Source: Verrucomicrobiota bacterium
GTDB lineage: Bacteria; Verrucomicrobiota; Verrucomicrobiia; Verrucomicrobiales; Verrucomicrobiaceae
Reading direction: 5' to 3'
NCBI GenBank assembly: GCA_009885275.1
Contig: VFKY01000321.1
Location: forward strand, 1-23,467
DNA: 23,467 bases
Part shown: positions 8,193-15,464 of the stretch, piece by piece
How positions within the stretch are numbered: position 1 is the stretch's first letter
Layout: the number at the start of each line of letters is the position of its first letter
Translations under genes and position numbers: made by a program
Notes under the pieces: model-generated
Database searches by the model: none
Told to the model about the DNA's origin: nothing
Seen by the model: only the letters and a program-made list of their open reading frames with translations

Positions 8193-11018
8193 TCAATGTG
8201 CTTCCAGCCAAGTAGCACCTGTTCCTGATTCAACCAGAATAGGCACTTTTAAGGGAAGGGCGTTTTTCATACACGCAACAATCAGTGGCGTTACTTCCGC
8301 CACTTCTTCCTGGGGCATCTCGAAAAGCAGTTCATCATGTACTTGAAGCAACATCTTGGTGCGAAATGCCCCCTCCTTAATGACATCCGAAACCTTGATC
8401 ATCGCGAGTTTAATCATGTCTGCAGCTGTACCTTGAATGGGAGCATTCATGGCAACGCGCTCCGTGGCGCTGCGCACCGTCATATTTGATGAGTTAATGT
8501 CGCGTAAATAGCGACGCCTTCCCGTCAATGTTTCGACATAACCTTTGCTTCTCGCTTCAATGACGATGTTTTCCATGTAGGCCTTCACACCGGGATACAT
8601 TTTGAGATAGTTCTCAATGATCACTGCAGCTTCACTGCGGGAAGTATTGCCAAGACGTTGACTTAATCCGAAGGCACTGATCCCATAAATGATCCCAAAA
8701 TTCACCATCTTTGAGGTGCGTCGCATATCAGGAAGGACTTCATCAAGGCCGACACCGAAGACGCGCGCGGCAGTCGCTTGATGAATATCGTGTCCCTTTT
8801 GAAAAGCATCCATCATGGCTTCATCACCCGAAAGTGACGCCATGACCCGTAGTTCAATTTGAGAGTAATCAGCGCTCATCAATACCCAGCCATCATTTGC
8901 AGGCACAAATGCTTTCCTAATTTCACGTCCTTGGGCGGTGCGAATTGGTATGTTCTGTAAATTAGGATCACTTGAGGCCATCCGCCCAGTTGCCGCCATA
9001 AGCTGATGGAAGGATGTGTGCACCCGTCCGGTGGCTTTACTGACTGCTTCAGGCAGGGCATCGACATAGGTGCTTTTTAGTTTAGTGCACTCACGGTATG
9101 AAAGGATATCATCAATAATAGGATGTAACCCTTGCAGAGTCTGCAAAACTTGCTCGTTGGTTTGATACTGGCCTGTCGCGGTTTTTTTTGGTTTATCCAT
9201 CAACTTAAGATGGTCGAACAAGACTTCTCCCAGTTGCTTGGGGGAATTGAGATTAAACTCCCAATCGACATAGCCGTTGATTCTTTGCTTGAGTGTTGCG
9301 GCTTGTTGCTCCAATTCCAATCCAAAAACATGGAGTGTGTTTACATCCACATTTACGCCTTCCTGCTCCATGTGTGAGAGAACAGAAATGAGGGGCGCCT
9401 CCACATCATAGAACACTTGGTGTGCTCCTATATTTTCTAATTCAGGTCGGAGTTTTTCGGCCAATTGCCAGGTTACATCAGCATCCTCAGCTGCATACTC
9501 GGCAAGCAATTCCAGTGGCACGGCCGTCATGCTGGTTTGTGCGCTTTTTTTATCGCCAATCAAAGCACTGATCGGGATGGCAGTATACCCAAGATAGCGC
9601 TCACTAAGATAGTCCATCCCGTGCCTTTGGTCGGGCTCCACCAAGGCATGAGCAATCATGGTGTCAAAAAATGGCCCCTGTATTTCGATGCCATGAGCCA
9701 TGAATACGCGAAGATCAAATTTGAGGTTGTGCCCAACTTTTTCCGCAGTTGAACCTGTAAGAAAGGGCTTTAATTCCTGCAATACTGCAAGGTGTTCAGT
9801 GGCTTCCTCTGGGATATGAAAATACGCACCCTCATGTGCGGCGATGCTGAAAGAAATTCCTAACATCCGTGTGGTTAACGGATCAAGGCTGTCCGTTTCG
9901 GTATCAAAACAAAATGACTTTGCATGGGACAATTTCTCCAGCCAAGCAGCTCTCTCTGCTTTAGTGCAAACAAGATCATAGCGATGCGGCACATCCTTGA
10001 TCGTCTTAAGTATTGGTGGAGGGGAAGCATCTTCATTTGCGGCCAATTCATCTACAACAGCACCAAATAAATCATCCGGACCTGGTTTTGAATTTTTCTT
10101 AGCGGATGTCGTTTGGGCTGCCTGTCGGCCTCGTCCTGCTTTGAAATCATCTCCATAAATACGGCGCCCCAACGCATTGAATTCAAACTCTACAAACAAT
10201 GCTTTCAAGGCATCGTCGTCAAAGGACTGAACGGTCAATTCATCAATGGTGTGGGTAACGGGTGCATCACAAATGATGGTCGCCAGCTGTCGCGACATGC
10301 GAGCCATTTCCACACCGGCCTTAACTTTATCTTTGAGCTTACCCTCGATCTCGTCAGATCGAGAAATCATGGTTTCCACATCACCAAATTGCGCAATGAG
10401 CTTGGTTGCTGTTTTCTCGCCCACACCTAAGATGCCAGGAATGTTATCGCTGACGTCCCCCATTAAGGCGAGAATCTCAATCACCTGCTCTGGTCTTTGC
10501 ACACCCCATCGATCGCAGATTTCTTTGACGCCAAGTATTTCCGTCTCGCCGCCTTGCCGTCCGTATTTGAAGATCTTGATCGAAGCGCTGACCAATTGAC
10601 CGAAATCTTTGTCTGGAGTGACCATGAAGGTTTCGAGGTTGCCTTGCGCTTCAGCTTGACGTGCCAGAGTACCTATTAAATCGTCAGCCTCGAAACCGTC
10701 CTGTTCGATGATGGGAATACGCATCGCCTTGAGTAAGCGTTTAGCCGCAGGGATGGCCGCTGACAAGTCTTCTGGCATCGCTTCCCGCTGTGCTTTGTAG
10801 GCTGGAAACATGGTGTGTCTGGACGTTGGAGCACTGGTGTCGAACGCGGCGGCCAAATGACTCGGCTTTTGGTTATGTAATAAGTCCAACAGCACATTGG
10901 CATAACCGTAGAGTGCGGAAGTGTTTACTCCTGCACTTGTAAAAATAGGCTGCCTGATCAGTGCAAAATGAGCTCGATAGAGTAGAGCCATGCTGTCGAG
11001 TAGAAAGAGTCGGTTCAT
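8193..11018 (-). CDS. polA: DNA polymerase I
   Basis: From the chosen ATG the enzyme has 941 residues and all three PolA domains. The 5'-3' exonuclease occupies about 1-290: it starts MNRLFLLDSMALLYRAHFAL, with DGFEADDLIG near 107 and LMGDVSDNIPGI near 185. The 3'-5' proofreading domain looks active: Exo I DTE at 372-374, Exo II N431/D435 and Exo III Y508/D512. The polymerase domain has motif A DYSQIE at 717, motif B RRTSKMVNFGIIYG with K770 and F774, and motif C VHDE with D895/E896. The Phe in motif B is the residue that disfavours dideoxynucleotides in E. coli Pol I. A TTG eight codons upstream is in frame, but the ATG fits the conserved N-terminus. The enzyme fills repair gaps and replaces Okazaki primers. 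It is divergent from the lipid operon. Confidence 0.97.
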   Translation of the reverse strand: MNRLFLLDSMALLYRAHFALIRQPIFTSAGVNTSALYGYANVLLDLLHNQKPSHLAAAFDTSAPTSRHTMFPAYKAQREAMPEDLSAAIPAAKRLLKAMRIPIIEQDGFEADDLIGTLARQAEAQGNLETFMVTPDKDFGQLVSASIKIFKYGRQGGETEILGVKEICDRWGVQRPEQVIEILALMGDVSDNIPGILGVGEKTATKLIAQFGDVETMISRSDEIEGKLKDKVKAGVEMARMSRQLATIICDAPVTHTIDELTVQSFDDDALKALFVEFEFNALGRRIYGDDFKAGRGRQAAQTTSAKKNSKPGPDDLFGAVVDELAANEDASPPPILKTIKDVPHRYDLVCTKAERAAWLEKLSHAKSFCFDTETDSLDPLTTRMLGISFSIAAHEGAYFHIPEEATEHLAVLQELKPFLTGSTAEKVGHNLKFDLRVFMAHGIEIQGPFFDTMIAHALVEPDQRHGMDYLSERYLGYTAIPISALIGDKKSAQTSMTAVPLELLAEYAAEDADVTWQLAEKLRPELENIGAHQVFYDVEAPLISVLSHMEQEGVNVDVNTLHVFGLELEQQAATLKQRINGYVDWEFNLNSPKQLGEVLFDHLKLMDKPKKTATGQYQTNEQVLQTLQGLHPIIDDILSYRECTKLKSTYVDALPEAVSKATGRVHTSFHQLMAATGRMASSDPNLQNIPIRTAQGREIRKAFVPANDGWVLMSADYSQIELRVMASLSGDEAMMDAFQKGHDIHQATAARVFGVGLDEVLPDMRRTSKMVNFGIIYGISAFGLSQRLGNTSRSEAAVIIENYLKMYPGVKAYMENIVIEARSKGYVETLTGRRRYLRDINSSNMTVRSATERVAMNAPIQGTAADMIKLAMIKVSDVIKEGAFRTKMLLQVHDELLFEMPQEEVAEVTPLIVACMKNALPLKVPILVESGTGATWLEAH

Positions 11019-11139
11019 AGGTAATGCGCAAAAATGGATCAACGGTCAGATCTTGTTTCAAACAGTTAGGGCATGATTGCAAAGGATATACTTGTTGAAG
11101 GATTGCAGGAAGTCACGGACTCATGTAAAACAATGGGTC

Positions 11140-11835
11140 ATGGATGAAGAACCATTTACGGGAAGCAGGCGTTACCTAAAAACTCGAGAGAAACCATGGG
11201 CTCAATCATTGGCTAAAACGGTCTGTAAACTAGGGGTTACCCCTGATTTCATTTCGGTGTTGAGTGTAATTTTCTCGATTATCGGTGGAGCCTGCCTGAT
11301 GACTGCCAGCTTTGCCTGTTGTAGAATTTCATCTAGTTTGCTCTGGTTCGGAGCGGCATTGTGCATTCAATTGCGGCTTATATGTAATCTTCTGGATGGC
11401 ATGGTAGCCATCGAAGGCGGTAAAAAAACTGCTGTTGGCGCACTTTACAATGAAGTGCCAGACCGAATCGCTGATGCGTTTTTTTTCATTGCCGCAGGAT
11501 ATTGTAATGACTGGGTGCTCAAGTTTTTAGACATACCCCTTGGTTGGGTAGTTGCAATCCTCTCAATATTGACGGCTTACATTCGGGTGCTTGGCGGAAC
11601 CCTCATCGGCACACAAAGCTTTATGGGGCCGATGGCAAAACAGCATCGCATGGCACTACTGACGCTGGCCTGTTTAGGCAGTATCGCTGAGCTATGGATT
11701 AGACAGGATGGAAAAGCCGAAGAAGTCATGCGATACACACTGACTGTCATTGTTGTGGGTGCCCTATTTACTTGTTGGCGTAGATTAGCTTTAATTTCCC
11801 AACAATTGAACGAAAAACATATTCCGGTGAAATAG
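11140..11835 (+). CDS. CDP-alcohol phosphatidyltransferase with variant motif
   Basis: A 231-residue, multi-spanning inner-membrane enzyme of the CDP-alcohol phosphatidyltransferase family, which swaps CMP of a CDP-lipid for an alcohol head group. The family signature is D-x2-D-G-x2-A-R-x8-G-x3-D-x3-D. Here the spacing is exact, but the residues read N83-LL-D86-G-MV-A90-I91-x8-G100-ALY-N104-EVP-D108. The first and third Asp are therefore Asn and the Arg is Ile, while two Asp remain. I recall similar NLLDGMVA / NEVPDR sequences in YnbA-like family members, so this is probably a subfamily trait rather than decay. I prefer the ATG at 11140; a TTG at 11077 would add 21 poorly family-like residues. 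The next gene starts four bases after the stop. The head group is not predictable from sequence. Confidence 0.87.
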   Translation: MDEEPFTGSRRYLKTREKPWAQSLAKTVCKLGVTPDFISVLSVIFSIIGGACLMTASFACCRISSSLLWFGAALCIQLRLICNLLDGMVAIEGGKKTAVGALYNEVPDRIADAFFFIAAGYCNDWVLKFLDIPLGWVVAILSILTAYIRVLGGTLIGTQSFMGPMAKQHRMALLTLACLGSIAELWIRQDGKAEEVMRYTLTVIVVGALFTCWRRLALISQQLNEKHIPVK

Positions 11836-11839
11836 ACTT

Positions 11840-12454
11840 ATGTTGCGCGCAACAGCTGTTCTCTTAACAAAAATAATTACAGGCGGGAATGCTGTCTGGG
11901 TGGATTGCCCACCTGAGGCAGACCGTTTACGGGTATATTTTGCCAATCATGGTAGCCATCTGGACTTTGCTACGCTTTGGGCTTCTCTGCCATCGAACAT
12001 GCGACAACGCACTCGACCGGTAGCGGCCCGCGATTACTGGGGACGCAGTGCCTTGATGCGTGGCATTGCTGTAGGGATGTTCAATTCTCTGCTCATTTCC
12101 CGTGAGACGATTACGAGAAAAGATAACCCCATTGAGCAAATGGCTGCCGCGATGAGGGATGGAAATTCGTTGATACTTTTTCCGGAAGGCACCCGAAGCC
12201 TAGATGGTGTAATCGCAGCATTCAAACCAGGGTTGTATCATTTGGCTCAAAAAGTTCCAGAAGCAGAACTCGTCCCGGTTTACCTGCAAAATCTCAATCG
12301 TATTCTGCCTAAGGGATATTTACTGCCCATACCGCTGATCAGCACCGTCGTGTTTGGACCGCCGATGCAACTCAATGAGGGAGAAAAGAAGGGCGATTTT
12401 TTGAATCGCACAAAAATGGCACTACTGAATTTAGCCCCTCAACCAGAACACTAA
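11840..12454 (+). CDS. PlsC-like 1-acylglycerol-phosphate acyltransferase
   Basis: A 204-residue acyltransferase of the PlsC/LPLAT superfamily. It carries the catalytic HX4D box as NHGSHLD (H37, D42), the phosphate-binding FPEGTRS (114-120), and a downstream PVYLQNLN block. By family, it transfers an acyl chain from acyl-ACP or acyl-CoA to the sn-2 position of lysophosphatidic acid or a related lysolipid at the inner membrane. It is shorter than typical PlsC (about 240 residues) and lacks an obvious N-terminal transmembrane helix, so it may be membrane-associated through its neighbours. It sits four bases after the CDP-alcohol transferase stop and four bases before the CdsA-like start, implying tight operon coupling. 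The acceptor could be a lipid other than lysophosphatidate. Confidence 0.87.
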   Translation: MLRATAVLLTKIITGGNAVWVDCPPEADRLRVYFANHGSHLDFATLWASLPSNMRQRTRPVAARDYWGRSALMRGIAVGMFNSLLISRETITRKDNPIEQMAAAMRDGNSLILFPEGTRSLDGVIAAFKPGLYHLAQKVPEAELVPVYLQNLNRILPKGYLLPIPLISTVVFGPPMQLNEGEKKGDFLNRTKMALLNLAPQPEH

Positions 12455-12458
12455 AATC

Positions 12459-13415
12459 ATGAGCGCAGTCGATTATCACTCCGATGTCACCAGGCATGTC
12501 CTCTGGTCGATATTTGGTGTTCTTAGTGCAGCGAGTATTACTGGCTACTTCTTATCGATCAGCGCCAAAAGTGAACGAGCTAAAGCCACCGTCGCAAATC
12601 TGAACTCACGAACCAAAAGTTGGTGGGTAATGGTCATAGTCTTGCTCTGCGCGTTAGCTTTTGATCAGAAGGGCTCTGCGCTTATCTTTGGCATAATATC
12701 ATTTCTCGCATTTAGAGAGTACATCACGGCGACACCTACTCGAAGAGCAGATCATCTATCATTATTTGTCTGCTTTTTTCTCATTCTACCTTTTCAATAC
12801 TGGCTCGTTTACGACACTTGGTATGGGATGTTTGCCATCATGATTCCGGTATATGCCTTTGTATTGATCCCAGTTCTTACCGTGCTAGCTGGTGATACCA
12901 CGGAGTTTTTGGCCCGGAATGCTCGGACGCAATGGGGTTTAATGGTTTGCGTCTATTCGATTAGTCACATTCCGATGTTGGAAACACTCGATGTAAAAAA
13001 TTTAAAAATGGGCAACGCCGGATTGATTCTTTTTCTTGTGGCGGTCATTCAAGGGAGTGATGTGCTCCAATATATATGGGGCAAACTTATGGGTAAGCAT
13101 CCGATTGCTCCTACACTTAGTCCTAAAAAGACGATCGAAGGGTTTGTCGGAGGAACGATAAGCGCGTGTTTATTGGGGGTAATCATGCACCGTCTAACAC
13201 CATTCAACATGTGGCAGGCGTTTGTCATATCCTTTGCCCTGTGTTGCCTGGGGTTCTTTGGCGGATTGATTATGTCCGCGATCAAGCGGGAACGCGGCAT
13301 TAAAGATTGGGGTACACTGATCGAGGGGCACGGTGGAATGATGGATAGAATCGATTCCCTATGCTTTTCAGCGCCATTCTTTTTTCATGTAGTTCGCTAC
13401 TTTTTTACAAGCTAA
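12459..13415 (+). CDS. Phosphatidate cytidylyltransferase (CdsA-like)
   Basis: A 318-residue polytopic membrane protein with about eight hydrophobic segments. Its C-terminal CDS signature is S273-x2-K276-R277-x4-K282-D283 ... GHGG (290-293) -x2-D296-R297-x-D299. A second conserved stretch is SDVLQYIWGK / SPKKTIEG at 200-228. The usual Pro before GHGG is Glu (IEGHGG). The enzyme converts phosphatidate plus CTP into CDP-diacylglycerol, the substrate of CDP-alcohol transferases such as the one two genes upstream. The start ATG is four bases after the acyltransferase stop, completing a three-gene lipid operon. Pairing of a CdsA paralogue with a PgsA paralogue is also known from the E. coli ynb genes. 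Whether this is the cell's main CdsA or a dedicated second copy cannot be told from the window. Confidence 0.9.
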   Translation: MSAVDYHSDVTRHVLWSIFGVLSAASITGYFLSISAKSERAKATVANLNSRTKSWWVMVIVLLCALAFDQKGSALIFGIISFLAFREYITATPTRRADHLSLFVCFFLILPFQYWLVYDTWYGMFAIMIPVYAFVLIPVLTVLAGDTTEFLARNARTQWGLMVCVYSISHIPMLETLDVKNLKMGNAGLILFLVAVIQGSDVLQYIWGKLMGKHPIAPTLSPKKTIEGFVGGTISACLLGVIMHRLTPFNMWQAFVISFALCCLGFFGGLIMSAIKRERGIKDWGTLIEGHGGMMDRIDSLCFSAPFFFHVVRYFFTS

Positions 13416-13419
13416 CATA

Positions 13420-13448
13420 TTGCAAAACTGCCGAAACTACCTTAAAAT
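13420..13448 (+). promoter_or_regulatory. Candidate sigma-70-type promoter
   Basis: TTGCAA (13420-13425) and TAAAAT (13443-13448) are separated by 17 bases. They match the -35 and -10 consensus at 4/6 and 5/6 positions. The element lies just after the CdsA-like stop and 30 bases before the next gene's ATG, so that gene probably has its own transcript. Confidence 0.5.
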
Positions 13449-13478
13449 GCTTTTTAGAATATTGTACCTCAATTATTT

Positions 13479-14435
13479 ATGAAACCTGCTGGCATCCTCT
13501 TTATAGCTCTCGCGGTTGGCTTCATTGCCTACCAATTTGTGTATCCCCCACTTGCTGGCATGTTGGGATTAGAGCGACCAAAGCCACTATTTGCGGTTGT
13601 GGAACCAGTAGCCGTAGCACCTACTCCCCCGCCTCCAGCACCTGTTGCGCCTACGCGCGTTGTGCCTACTCCAGAGCCTCCAAAAATGGAACCAGTGCCT
13701 ATACCTATCGCCATGGATAAAGGCTTGGGAGAAGTGGTAAAAGTTGCTGACGCCGATGGCTTTATGCCACCAGAATTTCCTCCTCTTGAAGAGGTGGTCA
13801 AGGGGTGGATGGAAATCCCGAAATCAGCATTTCCCCGTCCTGTGAAACTGATGAAAGGCGTTGAATTTACGATGGTGATCAACAACAACAAGATCGGCTC
13901 CAAGGTCGGCCCTGGAGGAGAGGCCACTGTCATTGCTCAGGATGGAAGCACGCTAGTTGTGGCACCCACGCCGACATCAACCGCTAAAACACAGGTGAGC
14001 ATTGATGACACTGATCTCAAGGCGACGCTTACTCAAGCTTATGATAAATGGAAAATTCAAAGAATAGCGTGGTTAAAACGTCAATTCCTTTTCTCCAAGG
14101 AGTCAGCCAATCGCGTAGCAGAAACTAGCAAAGGTGGTGCCCCCGTTGCGGCAGCCACGACAGGCGCCAAGCCAGAGAAAAACGGCGAAGGAACCTACGA
14201 CGTTCTGCTAGCTAGCATGACTTCAGGTCAGGTCACAGAAATAACTCCCCAAAATGCGAAGAAATGGGGCGACTCACAACTTGAGAAAATCGATGGCAAA
14301 GAATACTGGACCGTCATTGTAGACTATACCACCAAGACCATGTTCGGAGACTTCGACACTCAAGCTCAAGCTAGGGTTTTTGGTGGCAAGGTCGAGAAAT
14401 GGATATACACAGGATCGGGTGAAGTTGTCCCCTAA
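13479..14435 (+). CDS. Membrane-anchored proline-rich protein of unknown function
   Basis: I do not recognise a named family. The 318-residue product has an N-terminal hydrophobic segment (about 5-27) with no clear cleavage site, probably a signal anchor. A Pro/Ala/Val-rich linker (about 43-77) follows, of the kind that spans the periplasm or cell wall. The segment at about 118-180 looks beta-rich and SH3-like (KGVEFTMVINNNKIGSKVG, then EATVIAQDGSTLVVAP), and a basic helical stretch lies at about 185-210. The C-terminal domain (about 238-318) contains VTEITPQNAKKWG, KEYWTVIVDYTTKTMFGDF and the end EKWIYTGSGEVVP. It has its own promoter-like sequence and is followed by terminator structures, so it is probably monocistronic. 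A periplasmic or envelope role is inferred only from topology. Confidence 0.75.
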   Translation: MKPAGILFIALAVGFIAYQFVYPPLAGMLGLERPKPLFAVVEPVAVAPTPPPPAPVAPTRVVPTPEPPKMEPVPIPIAMDKGLGEVVKVADADGFMPPEFPPLEEVVKGWMEIPKSAFPRPVKLMKGVEFTMVINNNKIGSKVGPGGEATVIAQDGSTLVVAPTPTSTAKTQVSIDDTDLKATLTQAYDKWKIQRIAWLKRQFLFSKESANRVAETSKGGAPVAAATTGAKPEKNGEGTYDVLLASMTSGQVTEITPQNAKKWGDSQLEKIDGKEYWTVIVDYTTKTMFGDFDTQAQARVFGGKVEKWIYTGSGEVVP

Positions 14436-14465
14436 AGACATTACTCTGGGCTTTATGCTTTTGTC

Positions 14466-14515
14466 AGCTCTAAGCCCTAGGGTTATAGCTTTTTACCTTT
14501 AGAGCTAAAACCCTA
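14466..14515 (+). other. Interlocking inverted repeats in the 3' untranslated region
   Basis: agctctaa (14466-14473) pairs with ttagagct (14499-14506), while tagggtt (14478-14484) pairs with aacccta (14509-14515). The second pair's left arm lies inside the first stem's loop and its right arm lies outside. The arrangement is pseudoknot-like or allows alternative folds. It sits between the stop codon of the proline-rich protein and the terminator at 14525. Confidence 0.45.
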
Positions 14516-14524
14516 TCGAGATGC

Positions 14525-14554
14525 ACACAGAAGCAAAGTTGCCTCTGTGTTTTT
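14525..14554 (+). terminator. Intrinsic terminator
   Basis: ACACAGA (14525-14531) pairs with TCTGTGT (14544-14550). After one A/C mismatch, gca/tgc extend the stem around an aagt loop. The stem ends in a T5 run (14550-14554). It ends the transcript of the proline-rich protein; the minus strand has no T run here. Confidence 0.75.
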
Positions 14555-14578
14555 ATGGGAAATATATAATCCAGACTA

Positions 14579-15145
14579 TTAAGCCACAGCTTCTGTTGCG
14601 CCTTTGTGTCCCAGTTGTTTTACTGCTTTGTTCAATTGTTCGAATTCAATTGGCTTCTTAATGACTGTAACTGGTCCGGTAGAGAGTATTCTACTTAAAA
14701 TTTCACTATCAGGATAACCAGTAATTACAACGATAGGTAGATCTGGATGTATTGCTTTGAGTTGCATGTATACCTCGTCTCCTGAGATATCGGGCAATTT
14801 CAGATCGAGAAACACAAAATCAAATTTTTGCTTCTTAGCAAGACTGATCGCCTCCAAGCCTGAACCAACAACCAGTCTGCCGAACCCTGCTTTCTTCAAG
14901 AATTGTTTAAAAAGAGCTTGTAAGGCAGGGTCATCATCAACAACCAAGACAGTTGGCTGGCCTGCTTGGTCCTCTTTACGAAGCACATCGCGATCAAGTA
15001 AGCTGCGCTTAATGCGCCATCTTCCACCAATTTGAACCGCCGGTAATTGCCCTCGCTGTACAAGATAATATACTGTCGGAAGTGGTATGCGAAGGTATTC
15101 AGCTGTTTCTTTGACAGTCATTAACTCGGGAGAAATATCAGCCAT
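14579..15145 (-). CDS. HTH-receiver protein (excisionase-type HTH plus REC)
   Basis: A 188-residue two-domain protein. Residues 8-52 (LMTVKETAEYLRIPLPTVYY ... GGRWRIKRSLLD) form an excisionase/MerR-type winged HTH that should bind DNA. Residues 64-180 form a complete receiver domain: acidic cluster D70-D72, phospho-acceptor D114 in VFLDLKLPD, T142 in VITGYP and K164 in VIKKP. The order (DNA binding first, receiver last) is the reverse of OmpR or NarL regulators. Phosphorylation by a histidine kinase would be expected, but none is encoded in the window. It lies downstream of the kinase and sigma factor genes on the same strand, after a 319-base AT-rich gap with its own promoter-like sequence. 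It is therefore probably a separate transcription unit. Confidence 0.85.
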   Translation of the reverse strand: MADISPELMTVKETAEYLRIPLPTVYYLVQRGQLPAVQIGGRWRIKRSLLDRDVLRKEDQAGQPTVLVVDDDPALQALFKQFLKKAGFGRLVVGSGLEAISLAKKQKFDFVFLDLKLPDISGDEVYMQLKAIHPDLPIVVITGYPDSEILSRILSTGPVTVIKKPIEFEQLNKAVKQLGHKGATEAVA

Positions 15146-15287
15146 AAATTTTGAAATATGAGATTATAGAATGAATGAAAAAATGAGGATGAACCGGAGA
15201 TGCCTCAACCTCTTATATAAGCATTCTTTAAAAGAACCATAACCAACAAAAAATGGCAAGCCTATTTAAGCTTAGTTACTGATAAAA

Positions 15288-15317
15288 ATTATACTAAATA
15301 TATAATAATAGACTCAA
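15288..15317 (-). promoter_or_regulatory. Candidate promoter for the HTH-receiver gene
   Basis: On the minus strand TTGAGT (15317-15312) is followed after 18 bases by TATAAT (15293-15288). The -10 is a perfect match and the -35 matches at 4/6. It lies about 140 bases upstream of the start codon, which implies a long leader if used. Confidence 0.4.
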
Positions 15318-15330
15318 CACCTTAATAATC

Positions 15331-15357
15331 AAAAATCCTTACAGTCAATAATGTAAG
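15331..15357 (-). terminator. Terminator-like hairpin after the kinase gene
   Basis: On the minus strand CTTACA (15357-15352) pairs with TGTAAG (15343-15338) around an 8-base loop. The bases GATTTTT follow. It lies about 110 bases past the kinase stop and just before the next gene's promoter candidate. The stem is short and AT-rich. Confidence 0.35.
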
Positions 15358-15464
15358 AGTTTTATGGTAACTTTAAAAGTTATTGAATCGTAATGCGTGT
15401 TGCTTTGAACACCTAAATATACTCAAGCTTGTGAAAATGGCGCTAATCAAGCAAAACCTTAGAT

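Larger units (their letters stand above)
15146..15464. other. AT-rich intergenic region between HTH-REC and kinase genes
   Basis: A 319-base stretch, visibly richer in A/T than its surroundings, with no plausible gene on either strand. It contains a minus-strand terminator-like hairpin (15331-15357), a minus-strand promoter candidate (15288-15317), and a perfect dyad taactt-taa-aagtta (15368-15382) of unknown meaning. The remainder shows nothing I can interpret. Confidence 0.6.

Noticed and set aside
13529..13933. 134-codon glycine-rich open frame on the minus strand
   Set aside because: It mirrors the Pro/Ala-rich linker codons of the plus-strand protein; its Gly and Ser richness is a composition artefact.
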